The notes beneath the pieces are model-generated. The model was not told the DNA's origin and made no database searches. It worked only from the letters and a program-made list of their open reading frames with translations. The translations under genes and the position numbers were made by a program. Source: Candidatus Pedobacter colombiensis (GTDB taxonomy: Bacteria; Bacteroidota; Bacteroidia; Sphingobacteriales; Sphingobacteriaceae). Taken from it: 64,000 nt of DNA. This document shows positions 6,645-14,986 of the stretch, one piece after another (within the stretch, counting starts at the first letter, position 1; every line of letters begins with the position of its first letter). The DNA lies in NCBI GenBank assembly GCA_029202485.1, contig CP119313.1, positions 5,270,001-5,334,000 of the forward strand, read 5' to 3'.

Positions 6645-9119
6645 TTAAAATTTCAAATTTAGCGAAAGTAGGAAATTAGTTCCTGCCTGTGGGAAGTAAA
6701 AGTTTTCGGTAACCGTTCCCCATGGATAAATTGAGCTGTAAGTATAGCCGTTGCTTTCGTATTTTTTATTCAGAATGTTATTGGCTAATAGACCGATATT
6801 GATGTTTTTAATACCTTTTAAGCTGAAATCATAACCCAATCTGGCATTGTTTACCCAGTAAGCATTTAATTTACGGCCTTCATTTTGGGTGTTGTCCATG
6901 TATTGTTTACTTACATATTTGCTTTGCAAAGCCACCGCAAAACCTACCAGTGGTTTGTAAACCAGCTCGCCGAAAAGCACGGTGTTTGGCGAGAAAGAAA
7001 TGTCAGGGTTGGCATAAGTGGTCGCCTGAACTTTGATTAAATCAAAATTATCATCGTACTCAGATACGTAATCAATATAGTTTTTGATTTTATTCCTGCT
7101 TAATGCAGCATTTGCATTGATGGCAAATTTAGGACTGATGATGTAAGAAGCATCTAGTTCAAGGCCCATACGTGAGCTTTTGTCTACATTCTGGCGGTAA
7201 GGATCGCCACCATCATTAACTTCCCCGGTAAAAATCAATTGATCTTTATAGAACATGCCGTATACATTAATGCCGGCATTGAAATCATTAGTTTTAACGC
7301 GATACCCAGCTTCAACATTATTTAAACGTTCCGGTTTTGGTACCGGTAACCCAATTTTTAGATTGGTAAAATCATCGCGGTTTGGCTCTTTATTGGCCAC
7401 ACTAAATGATGCATATAGGTTACTTTGTTCGCCTAAGAAATAAGTTGCGCCAAACTTAGGATTGAAAAAGTTATAATTGTTATGGAAATCAAGCGGATTG
7501 CGGTTTTTATCCATTCCGGTGATGTCGTACTTAACGTTTCTGTATTGTAGATCTGCAAATAGGCTTAATTGAGTTAGTGGACTGTAATTGACCTTGGCGT
7601 AGGTGTTAAAATCATCTTTGTTGCCTCTGCCATCATAATAGTGGTAATCATTGGTTGAAGTTGAAGCATATTGTGCCCAGATAATCTCTCCAAAATGTTT
7701 GCCTCTGTATTGATTATAGGCCCCGCCAAGTGTAAAGTTTAAATCAGATTGAGGAATGTAATTAAATGCATAGGTTAAGCCATAGAAATCGTTGTCTAGC
7801 CAACGGCGACGAATTAAGTCTGTTTTACTAACATTAACACCACCTACATTTACAACAGGTAAGCCGTATTTCTTGAACTTTTGATCATTTTTATACTCTT
7901 CGTAATAACCTTTGCCATCAGTATAATGCAAAGCTCCATTGAATGAAAACTTGTCGCTGAATTGTTTTGCATACAATGCCTGGTAATGATTTTGCGCATA
8001 ATTGTCGTTCTGATCCTTATAGGTGAACTGGTTATACTTTCTGTTGTCTGAGTTAAACAGGTTTAACGAGTCGGCTTTTGTATTGTATAGATAGCCTACA
8101 TTATTCTCATAATGCTCTTTTAAGCCTTCCAGATCTCCGCGTAATTTTGCTTCAGGAACTCCATTCCAGGCTTGATAGGTCTTTTCTGTACCCGAAAATA
8201 CGTTTATCCGCAACAGGTCAGTTTTGCCATAATAAGCGCCGGACAAGAAATAAGACTTAAGATTGGCAGCGGCACGATCAACAAAGCCATCCGATGTTAT
8301 TCTCGATAAGCGTCCATCAAAGCTCCATTTTTGATCAATTAATCCGGTACCAATTTTAACCGTGTTTTTTAAAGTGTTAAAAGAACCAAATGTATTGTTT
8401 AGTTCTGCATAAGCATTCTGTGCAGGTGCAGAGGTTTGTATGTTTAAACTTCCACCGAAGGCACCAGCCCCATTCGTAGACGTACCTACACCACGCTGGA
8501 TCTGGATGTTGTCTACAGAAGAAGCAAAGTCCGGCATGTTTACCCAATATATCCCCTGACTTTCACTGTCGTTGTAGGGAATGCCGTTTATGGTAACATT
8601 AACGCGACTGGCGTCACTTCCTCTGATCCTTATTCCTGTATAACCTACGCCAGCGCCGGCATCAGAAGTAACGACAACGCCAGGTGTGTTGTTTAAGATG
8701 AATGGAAGGTCTTGTCCAAAGTTGTTTCGCTCAATTTCTGCTTTGTCGATATTCTTGTAAGTGGTGGCTGACTTCTCATTGGCACGTGTAGCCCTTACGA
8801 TTACCTCATCGGCTAGAAATGCACTTGGAGCTAATGTAAAATCTACAACCTCATCGTTGTTAAGGGTTACGGTTTTCTCTACGGTTTGGTAGCCAATATA
8901 GCTCGTGCTAAGGGTATAACTTCCTGCTTTTAGATTGCTAAAGCGGTATTTTCCTTGCACATCAGTGGTAGTTCCTGTAGCCTTATTTTTAAGTCTTACT
9001 GATGCTCCGGGTAATGTTTTGTTTGATTTTTCGGATACAGTTCCCGAAATACTGAATTGAGCTTTTGCCAGAACGGGCAACAGCAGCATCGCCATCACGG
9101 CAATCTTTAGTGTTTTCAA
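6645..9119 (-). CDS. TonB-dependent outer-membrane receptor, probably for thiamine
   Basis: An 824-residue protein with a signal peptide (cleavage after about residue 20, ..LAKAQ), then a carboxypeptidase-regulatory-like beta domain (about 21-108: SGTVSEKSNKTLPGASV to VVDFTLAP). A plug domain follows (DLPFILNNTPGVVVTS, IRIRGSDASRVNVTINGIPY, IQRGVGTSTNGAGAFGG), then a long beta-barrel ending in aromatic LSLNLKF. It imports a scarce ligand across the outer membrane using TonB energy. The ligand is inferred to be thiamine or a derivative because the mRNA leader is a TPP riboswitch and the next gene is ThiE-like. There is no SusD partner gene, so it is not a SusC-type glycan importer. Confidence 0.93.
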   Translation of the reverse strand: MKTLKIAVMAMLLLPVLAKAQFSISGTVSEKSNKTLPGASVRLKNKATGTTTDVQGKYRFSNLKAGSYTLSTSYIGYQTVEKTVTLNNDEVVDFTLAPSAFLADEVIVRATRANEKSATTYKNIDKAEIERNNFGQDLPFILNNTPGVVVTSDAGAGVGYTGIRIRGSDASRVNVTINGIPYNDSESQGIYWVNMPDFASSVDNIQIQRGVGTSTNGAGAFGGSLNIQTSAPAQNAYAELNNTFGSFNTLKNTVKIGTGLIDQKWSFDGRLSRITSDGFVDRAAANLKSYFLSGAYYGKTDLLRINVFSGTEKTYQAWNGVPEAKLRGDLEGLKEHYENNVGYLYNTKADSLNLFNSDNRKYNQFTYKDQNDNYAQNHYQALYAKQFSDKFSFNGALHYTDGKGYYEEYKNDQKFKKYGLPVVNVGGVNVSKTDLIRRRWLDNDFYGLTYAFNYIPQSDLNFTLGGAYNQYRGKHFGEIIWAQYASTSTNDYHYYDGRGNKDDFNTYAKVNYSPLTQLSLFADLQYRNVKYDITGMDKNRNPLDFHNNYNFFNPKFGATYFLGEQSNLYASFSVANKEPNRDDFTNLKIGLPVPKPERLNNVEAGYRVKTNDFNAGINVYGMFYKDQLIFTGEVNDGGDPYRQNVDKSSRMGLELDASYIISPKFAINANAALSRNKIKNYIDYVSEYDDNFDLIKVQATTYANPDISFSPNTVLFGELVYKPLVGFAVALQSKYVSKQYMDNTQNEGRKLNAYWVNNARLGYDFSLKGIKNINIGLLANNILNKKYESNGYTYSSIYPWGTVTENFYFPQAGTNFLLSLNLKF

Positions 9120-9188
9120 TTTTTAATTTTTTAGTTAAACCACTGCAAGTAAGGGGTACTTACAGCCCAGTTAAACTCCATAACTCCA

Positions 9189-9296
9189 ATCCCTCCGCCG
9201 GCATTATCCGGATCAGGTGCATATATCTGTGTACAGATATAATGGGTATGCTCTCAGCCTGTTTTTGTGTTTTTGCAAAACAAGGCACCCCCTTTT
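9189..9296 (-). promoter_or_regulatory. TPP (thiamine pyrophosphate) riboswitch
   Basis: Read on the minus strand the region holds the THI-box landmarks in order. These are GGGGGTGCC, then AGGCTGAGAGCATACCC (pyrimidine-sensing helix), then a variable hairpin ATATCTGT/ACAGATAT, then CACCTGATCCGGATAATGCC (pyrophosphate-sensing part) and GGCGGAGGGA closing with the 5' strand. It lies 70-177 nt before the TonB-dependent receptor start. No strong terminator is visible between it and the ATG, so control may be at translation start or through an unseen stem. High TPP should lower receptor and ThiE-like expression. Confidence 0.95.
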
Positions 9297-9303
9297 GATG
9301 AGG

Positions 9304-9311
9304 CAAATGTA
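9304..9311 (-). promoter_or_regulatory. Promoter of the riboswitch transcript
   Basis: TACATTTG on the minus strand (TAnnTTTG) ends 7 nt before the riboswitch. A TTG sits 20 nt further upstream, as expected for a -33 element. It shows that the riboswitch unit has its own promoter and does not depend on the pnuC-kinase pair upstream. Confidence 0.6.
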
Positions 9312-9348
9312 CTTGCTTATTTTGTCAAAACCAAGAAAGGGGGTTTTG

Positions 9349-9879
9349 TTAGTGATGGTCTAAAAAGTGATCAATAGCAGTAATTGCATTGTTTAGCCTG
9401 GTTTCCTCGCCATTAATAACAGTATAATTTGCATTTAAGGCCTTAAGCTCCTTGTGCCAGACTTCCATAAAGTATTCACGTTTATGAGGAAAATCACGCA
9501 ATGGGTCTTCCTGCCATGGTAAATCAATATCCATTAACAGATACAGGTCGTAATGGTAATTGGGCAAGGCATTTAACACCAATCCAGGGGTTTCTCCAAA
9601 TACCTCATCACTCCATATCTTTACCGTTAAGAAGGTGGTATCACAGAAAATAACGTCCTTTTGTGCAATGGCAGTTATGGATTCTTCAAGTGCTACCTGT
9701 CCATGAAACATATTGATTTCATCCTGTAGGTTGCAAGGGGCAGTTAAAGCGGCGCAATAATACCGGGCATATTCGGGTACCCATAAAGTACGGTAATGCA
9801 TTGCCAGTTGTGCTGTTATAGTCGATTTGCCGGTACTCTCGGGACCAACAATGGCTATTCTTTTAATTTGCTTGTTCAC
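9349..9879 (-). CDS. NadR-like ATP-binding kinase (ribosylnicotinamide kinase type)
   Basis: A 176-residue P-loop protein resembling the C-terminal kinase domain of NadR. Visible motifs are Walker A GPESTGKST at residues 11-19, VPEYARYY (the WEYxR-like motif of NadR kinases), FCDTTFLTV (D-T-x-x-T), and DLYLLMDIDLPWQEDPLRD before a basic HKRE segment. The stand-alone kinase lacks the NadR helix-turn-helix and adenylyltransferase domains. It overlaps the end of pnuC by 17 bp, so the two are translationally linked: uptake by PnuC, then trapping by phosphorylation. The substrate is probably nicotinamide riboside. Thiamine is an alternative because Bacteroidetes PnuC homologues (PnuT) carry thiamine and a thiamine transcript lies directly downstream. 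Confidence 0.8.
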   Translation of the reverse strand: MNKQIKRIAIVGPESTGKSTITAQLAMHYRTLWVPEYARYYCAALTAPCNLQDEINMFHGQVALEESITAIAQKDVIFCDTTFLTVKIWSDEVFGETPGLVLNALPNYHYDLYLLMDIDLPWQEDPLRDFPHKREYFMEVWHKELKALNANYTVINGEETRLNNAITAIDHFLDHH

Positions 9880-10477
9880 GGTAAATCTTTCTCCAATCTA
9901 AATAACCAACAGATGCAATATAAACATACAACGCGTACATTACCGCGGTTGCATACAGGTCTTTTGAAATGTACATGCCTACATAAATGATATCAACAAA
10001 AATCCATATCATCCAGTTTTGAATAACTTTTCGTGCCAGGAAGATCTGTGCTACCAGGCTACAGGCGGTGCAAAAACTATCAATATAAGGAAATGCTGCA
10101 TCAGTGTTCTTATAAAGTAACTGCCCAAGGAGTATGGTGAAAGCGATAACTCCTATGATGGAAAGTAGTATTTCTTTTTTGTTTATGTTTGCTACTGGCC
10201 TTGATGCTTCGGGGTTGTTCCTGTTTTTACTCCAGTAATACCAGCCATAAACGTTCATGATAAAGAAGTAAAACTGCAGGCCCATGTCCGCATATAGTTT
10301 TGATTCGAAGAAAATAAAGATATAAATGACCACACTGATGATGGCGATCGGCCAGTTGTAAATATTATTCTTGGCGGCAAGCCATACACATAAGATTCCG
10401 GTAAATACACCAAACCATTCTAACGGATCTGTTTGAATAAAAAGTTGAGTGAAGCTGTCTTTGAGTATTTCAATCAT
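9863..10477 (-). CDS. pnuC: PnuC-family vitamin transporter
   Basis: A 204-residue membrane protein with about seven hydrophobic segments. PnuC marks include PLEWFGVFTGILCVWLAAKN, the NIYNWPIAIISVVIYIF helix, LYADMGLQFYF and YGWYYW, and near the end NWMIWIFVDIIYVGMY with DWRK at the C-terminus. These tryptophan- and tyrosine-rich helices line the substrate path in the family. It works by facilitated diffusion and needs a kinase to trap the vitamin; the NadR-like kinase overlaps its 3' end. A TAnnTTTG box sits 4 nt before the ATG. Substrate: nicotinamide riboside by family default, thiamine (PnuT) by context. Confidence 0.87.
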   Translation of the reverse strand: MIEILKDSFTQLFIQTDPLEWFGVFTGILCVWLAAKNNIYNWPIAIISVVIYIFIFFESKLYADMGLQFYFFIMNVYGWYYWSKNRNNPEASRPVANINKKEILLSIIGVIAFTILLGQLLYKNTDAAFPYIDSFCTACSLVAQIFLARKVIQNWMIWIFVDIIYVGMYISKDLYATAVMYALYVYIASVGYLDWRKIYREQAN

Positions 10478-10481
10478 CGCC

Positions 10482-10489
10482 CAAAAGTA
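10482..10489 (-). promoter_or_regulatory. -7 promoter box of pnuC
   Basis: TACTTTTG on the minus strand ends 4 nt before the pnuC ATG, implying a leaderless transcript for pnuC and the kinase. No TPP riboswitch precedes this pair. Confidence 0.45.
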
Positions 10490-10596
10490 CTAAACGTATT
10501 TACATAAAAAAATCCCGCAGTAGAAGGTTAACGGCGTAGTATTTGTTGGAAACAATAAGAATGAACTATTTGTATGTAATTAGCGTTAATAAGAAA

Positions 10597-10935
10597 ATGA
10601 AGATACTTAGGCATATGATGATGAAAAGATTAGGTTTTTTAATGATAATGGGACTATTGTTTGGCTTGTTGGCCTTTACTTACCTAAAATCGGGTATGAT
10701 CAGAGGTCGTATTGCTCCTGCAGATGCTGCTTCGCAGGTGTTAGCGGTATTGGGAAAGGATACACTAAGGGCTGAAGTTAACAATGGTAATTTCGCATTT
10801 CCTTCAGTAAAAGTAGGGACTTATACCATTCAGGTAAAAGCTAAATCTCCATATAAAGACACCTCCATTGTAAATGTGCCTGTAATAGACAGTGTAACCA
10901 CTGATATTGGTTTGCTAAAATTAAAGCAAGAATAA
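10597..10935 (+). CDS. Small membrane-anchored protein with carboxypeptidase-regulatory-like fold
   Basis: About 112 residues from the ATG at 10597; the frame is open back to 10543, and 10615-10621 offers three further ATG codons. The 10621 start places the basic residues directly before the hydrophobic helix LGFLMIMGLLFGLLAF. The rest (MIRGRIAPADAASQVLAVLG, AEVNNGNFAFPSVKVGTYTIQVKA, TDIGLLKL) has the G-x-F-x-F...L/V-x-x-G-x-Y-x-L pattern of carboxypeptidase-regulatory beta-sandwich domains. It probably faces the periplasm. No partner is suggested by context. Function unknown. Confidence 0.65.
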   Translation: MKILRHMMMKRLGFLMIMGLLFGLLAFTYLKSGMIRGRIAPADAASQVLAVLGKDTLRAEVNNGNFAFPSVKVGTYTIQVKAKSPYKDTSIVNVPVIDSVTTDIGLLKLKQE

Positions 10936-10951
10936 GCTTTAACACGTTATG

Positions 10952-10977
10952 AGGAGCGGATTTAGGTCTCCTTTTTT
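10952..10977 (+). terminator. Weak intrinsic terminator
   Basis: AGGAG pairs with CTCCT over an 11-nt loop and is followed by a run of T. It closes the small upstream gene before the carB promoter. Confidence 0.5.
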
Positions 10978-11026
10978 ATTTATGAGGCTTTTTAAAAAAA
11001 TAGCTGATTTTTAATGCGTAAAACTG

Positions 11027-11034
11027 TATCTTTG
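11027..11034 (+). promoter_or_regulatory. -7 promoter box of carB
   Basis: TATCTTTG matches TAnnTTTG. The start codon is 113 nt downstream, so carB has an unusually long leader for this window (about 107 nt) containing several inverted repeats. Confidence 0.55.
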
Positions 11035-11147
11035 CATCCCGACAGAAGAGTCGGAGCTTTAGATTCTATCTAAGGGAAATCTCTCGACTGTTCCAGTCCC
11101 TAAATTGCATTTTTTACCATATTTTACATTAGACTTTTCAAAGCCTT

Positions 11148-13964
11148 ATGCCTAAAGACACCTCCATACGCTCAGTACTAATTATCGGATCTGGACCTAT
11201 TATCATTGGTCAAGCTTGCGAATTTGATTATTCGGGATCTCAAGCCGCCTTATCTTTAAAAGAAGAGGGGATTGAAGTTTCAATCATCAATTCTAATCCT
11301 GCAACAATCATGACCGACAAGGTGATTGGGGACAATGTTTACCTTTGGCCTTTAACTGTAGATTCAATTGAGCAGATCTTGCAAGAACGTAAAATTGATG
11401 CTGTATTGCCTACCATGGGTGGACAAACCGCATTAAATCTTTGTATCGAAGCATCTGAACGCGGAATTTGGGAGAAATATGGGGTTAGGGTAATTGGTGT
11501 AGATGTTGCTGCAATTGAGAAAACTGAAAACCGTGAAGCCTTCCGCCAGTTAATGGTTGATATAGGTGTAGGGGTAGCTACTTCAAAAATTGCCAACTCT
11601 TTCCTTGAAGGTAAAGAAGCTGCTCAGGAAATCGGTTATCCATTGGTAATCCGCCCTTCTTATACATTGGGTGGTTTTGGTGGCGGTTTCGTGCACAGGA
11701 AAGAAGATTTTGACCAGGCTTTAAAACGTGGACTTGAGGCTTCTCCAACCCATGAGGTTTTGGTAGAACAAGCTGTTTTAGGTTGGAAAGAATACGAATT
11801 GGAGTTGTTAAGAGACAGTAATGACAATGTGATCATCATCTGTTCTATTGAGAACTTCGATCCAATGGGTATCCACACAGGTGATTCTATCACTGTGGCT
11901 CCTGCAATGACATTATCGGATCGTTGCTATCAGGACATGCGTAACCAGGCGATCAAAATGATGCGTGCAATAGGAAACTTCGCTGGTGGTTGTAACGTAC
12001 AGTTTTCTGTAAATCCTGATAACGATGAAATTATCGCAATCGAGATCAACCCAAGGGTATCCCGTTCATCGGCACTGGCGAGTAAGGCTACGGGCTATCC
12101 AATTGCTAAAATCGCGGCTAAACTGGCTATCGGTTATAACCTGGATGAGCTTGAAAACCAAATTACAAAAACTACATCTGCATATTTTGAGCCTACACTT
12201 GATTATGTTATCGTAAAAGTTCCTCGCTGGAACTTCGATAAATTTAAAGGTGCAAATAAGGAATTGGGCTTACAGATGAAATCTGTAGGTGAAGTGATGG
12301 CAATCGGACGTACTTTTATAGAAGCATTGCAGAAAGCTTGTCAGAGTTTGGAAATAGGCAGATCAGGTTTAGGTGCTGATGGTAAACATAGCCGCAATAT
12401 CGACGAGATCATGCACGGCCTTGAGCACCCAAGCTGGAACCGTTTATTCCTGATCAAAGATGCAATGAGCATGGGCGTACCACTTGAATCGATCCGTAAA
12501 GTTACACGTATCGATAAATGGTTCTTATCACAAATACATGAGCTGGTTCAGCTGGAAACAGAATTGAAGCGTTATTCACTAAATAATATTCCTAAAGATT
12601 TCTTCTTTACATTAAAACAAAAAGGCTTCTCTGATATTCAGATCTCTTACCTGCTTGGAAATGTAACAGAAGACGAAGTGTATGAACGCAGAAAGTCGCT
12701 TGGAATAAAACGTGTCTACAAAATGGTAGATACCTGTGCGGCTGAGTTTGCTGCACAAACCCCTTACTACTACTCAACTTTTGAGGAGGAGAATGAATCT
12801 CAGCCATCAGATAAAAAGAAAATAATCGTTTTGGGTTCTGGTCCTAACCGTATTGGTCAAGGGATTGAATTTGACTACTCTTGTGTACATGGTTTACTTG
12901 CTGCTAAAGAGACTGGTTTTGAGGCCATCATGATCAACTGTAATCCAGAAACGGTATCTACAGACTTTAACATGGCTGATAAGCTATACTTCGAGCCTGT
13001 GTTTTGGGAGCATGTGCGCGAAATAATTGAGCTAGAGAAACCAGTAGGTGTAATTGTTCAGTTGGGTGGTCAGACGGCCTTAAAAATGGCTGAAAAGCTT
13101 CATGAGAATGGTATCAATATCATCGGTACTTCATATAATGATATGGATGTGGCTGAAGACAGGGGGCGCTTCTCTGATCTGTTAAAAGAACTGGAAATTC
13201 CTTATCCTAAATATGGTGTTGCGGAAAATGCTGAGGAAGCAATTGTTGTAGCAAATGAAGTGGGTTACCCGGTATTGGTTAGACCTAGTTATGTATTGGG
13301 TGGACAAGGAATGAGTATCGTGATTAACGATGAGGATCTTGAAAAAGCAGTTGTGAAATTACTGGGAGACTTGCCTGGTAACCGTGTACTGATTGATCAT
13401 TTCCTTGACAGGGCAGAAGAGACTGAATCAGACTCTATCTGCGACGGTGAAGATGTTCACATCGTTGGTTTAATGGAGCACATTGAGCCTGCTGGTATTC
13501 ACTCCGGAGACTCAAGTGCAGTATTACCTCCATTTAGCTTGTCTGAAAAGGTAATGAACGACATGGAGACTTACTCTAAGAAGATTGCAAGAGCATTAAA
13601 TGTAATTGGATTGTTAAACATTCAGTTTGCAGTTAAAGATGAGAAAGTATATGTAATTGAGGCGAATCCAAGAGCATCAAGGACTGTTCCTTTCATTGCT
13701 AAGGCTTATGATGTTCCTTACATTAACATTGCTGCTAAAGTGATGCTTGGTGTGAATAAACTGAAAGATTTTACTATTGAGCGTAAGCTTGAAGGCTATG
13801 CGATCAAAGAGCCGGTATTCTCTTTCTATAAATTCCCTGAGGTAACTAAAGAATTAGGTCCGGAAATGAAGTCGACAGGTGAGGCGATCAGATTCATTAA
13901 AGATACCGAGGATCCTTATTTCAGAAAGCTGATTAAAGATAAATCAATGTATTTATCTAAATAA
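11148..13964 (+). CDS. carB: Carbamoyl-phosphate synthase large subunit
   Basis: Makes carbamoyl phosphate from bicarbonate, two ATP and ammonia delivered by CarA; it feeds pyrimidines and arginine. The protein is 938 residues, against about 1070 in E. coli. Both ATP-grasp halves are complete. The first half has GSGPIIIGQACEFDYSG, TMGGQTALN, RPSYTLGGFGGG and EINPRVSRSSALASKATGYP. The second half has GSGPNRIGQGIEFDYSC, QLGGQTALKMA, RPSYVLGGQGMS and EANPRASRTVPFIAKA. The chain stops about 20 residues after GPEMKSTGEA, so the C-terminal MGS-like allosteric domain is absent. carA is not in the window. Confidence 0.96.
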   Translation: MPKDTSIRSVLIIGSGPIIIGQACEFDYSGSQAALSLKEEGIEVSIINSNPATIMTDKVIGDNVYLWPLTVDSIEQILQERKIDAVLPTMGGQTALNLCIEASERGIWEKYGVRVIGVDVAAIEKTENREAFRQLMVDIGVGVATSKIANSFLEGKEAAQEIGYPLVIRPSYTLGGFGGGFVHRKEDFDQALKRGLEASPTHEVLVEQAVLGWKEYELELLRDSNDNVIIICSIENFDPMGIHTGDSITVAPAMTLSDRCYQDMRNQAIKMMRAIGNFAGGCNVQFSVNPDNDEIIAIEINPRVSRSSALASKATGYPIAKIAAKLAIGYNLDELENQITKTTSAYFEPTLDYVIVKVPRWNFDKFKGANKELGLQMKSVGEVMAIGRTFIEALQKACQSLEIGRSGLGADGKHSRNIDEIMHGLEHPSWNRLFLIKDAMSMGVPLESIRKVTRIDKWFLSQIHELVQLETELKRYSLNNIPKDFFFTLKQKGFSDIQISYLLGNVTEDEVYERRKSLGIKRVYKMVDTCAAEFAAQTPYYYSTFEEENESQPSDKKKIIVLGSGPNRIGQGIEFDYSCVHGLLAAKETGFEAIMINCNPETVSTDFNMADKLYFEPVFWEHVREIIELEKPVGVIVQLGGQTALKMAEKLHENGINIIGTSYNDMDVAEDRGRFSDLLKELEIPYPKYGVAENAEEAIVVANEVGYPVLVRPSYVLGGQGMSIVINDEDLEKAVVKLLGDLPGNRVLIDHFLDRAEETESDSICDGEDVHIVGLMEHIEPAGIHSGDSSAVLPPFSLSEKVMNDMETYSKKIARALNVIGLLNIQFAVKDEKVYVIEANPRASRTVPFIAKAYDVPYINIAAKVMLGVNKLKDFTIERKLEGYAIKEPVFSFYKFPEVTKELGPEMKSTGEAIRFIKDTEDPYFRKLIKDKSMYLSK

Positions 13965-14007
13965 AACGTAAAGGGCTGTATCGCAAGATATGGCCCTTTT
14001 ACGTTTT
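13963..14007. terminator. Bidirectional terminator between carB and the DUF3137 gene
   Basis: AAAACGTAAAGGGC pairs with GCCCTTTTACGTTTT with one bulge, across a 16-nt loop. Both flanks give T-rich tails on the relevant strand. It overlaps the carB stop region between convergent genes. Confidence 0.75.
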
Positions 14008-14020
14008 ATATGGAATCAAT

Positions 14021-14986
14021 TTAACGTTTTGTCCAAATTCGCGTATTTAGATCCAGATCTTTAATGATCCCATACATAAATCTGATAACTTCGGTATCCT
14101 CATTTAGGGAATTTGAGGTGAGCAGGCTTTTATGTACGGGAGGTTCAAAATAGTCCTTGTTTAGGGGGAATGCGATAAAAACGCAGGAACCAATAAATGA
14201 AAGTGAAATGGTGTAGCTGCAGCGATTGTTTAGTTCACACAGGCGTTGCATCAATGCCGGCGTTAAAATGTATCGGGCTTCGACCTGATCTGTAGAGTAG
14301 GTGACAAACTCACTCTCAAATTCAGGATTTTCCAGCTGTACCAGCGTTTTATCTGAAGAATTGAATATGGGCATTGCTTTTGATATCCAGGCGCCTAATG
14401 CCGTTCCCATATCTTTGGGTCTTACTACAGTTACTCCATTAAAATTCTTGTTAAAATCAGCATAAAAAACAATCCCTTTTAATATGGTATGCCAATGTTC
14501 CTGCCGGCCATTTTTTGTCTGTGTAACGGTTTTATACTCGGCGTGAAGTTCGGAAAATGAAAATGCCGTTTTTCCGGCTCTTCCGGAAATTTGGTCTTCA
14601 CTCCTATAACGGTCTGGTTCTTTGCTGAAAAGCTGGGAATAAATAAATTCATTTTCTGACAACCCACTTCTATAATTCATTTCCAGACTTTCGTCTATGG
14701 TTTTGAGCACTAATGGAATTACACCCTGCTTAAAGTTATGCCGATATTGGTAAAACTTTGTATTGGTTTTACTAATCAAAACAAAGCCTGTAATGAGCAT
14801 TATTGTCCCAATGGTAAGCCCGGCTACAGAAAAAACAGAGGAAGTAATTCCGCCTATTATTGTTAAAACGCCAAGGCCTATACACAGATAGCTTTTTACT
14901 TTTAGTGCAGAAACTTCTTTTCGTTGATTCTCTAAATCAGCTAGTGTGCTTTGTAGGGTTTGTTGGTTTAGAATATCGATATCCAT
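14021..14986 (-). CDS. DUF3137 domain membrane protein
   Basis: A 321-residue protein with two hydrophobic helices near residues 30-75 (SYLCIGLGVLTIIGGITSS, VAGLTIGTIMLITGFVLI) and a soluble C-terminal domain. That domain has the DUF3137 pattern: a conserved YRSEDQISGRAGKTAFSFSE-type segment, FKGIVFYADFNKNFNG-like core and a long beta-rich tail. Its start codon overlaps the LemA stop in a TAATG arrangement, so the two are translationally coupled. LemA and DUF3137 are often paired; the pair is thought to be an envelope function, but the molecular role is unknown. Confidence 0.75.
   Translation of the reverse strand: MDIDILNQQTLQSTLADLENQRKEVSALKVKSYLCIGLGVLTIIGGITSSVFSVAGLTIGTIMLITGFVLISKTNTKFYQYRHNFKQGVIPLVLKTIDESLEMNYRSGLSENEFIYSQLFSKEPDRYRSEDQISGRAGKTAFSFSELHAEYKTVTQTKNGRQEHWHTILKGIVFYADFNKNFNGVTVVRPKDMGTALGAWISKAMPIFNSSDKTLVQLENPEFESEFVTYSTDQVEARYILTPALMQRLCELNNRCSYTISLSFIGSCVFIAFPLNKDYFEPPVHKSLLTSNSLNEDTEVIRFMYGIIKDLDLNTRIWTKR

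Noticed and set aside
10543..10596. Earlier start for the small carboxypeptidase-regulatory-like protein.
   Set aside because: The added residues are not part of a signal or helix, and several ATG codons closer to the hydrophobic segment are available.
13900..13964. Frameshift truncating carB before the allosteric domain.
   Set aside because: The reading frame is clean to the stop, a terminator begins immediately, and downstream DNA does not encode the missing domain in any frame I could read.
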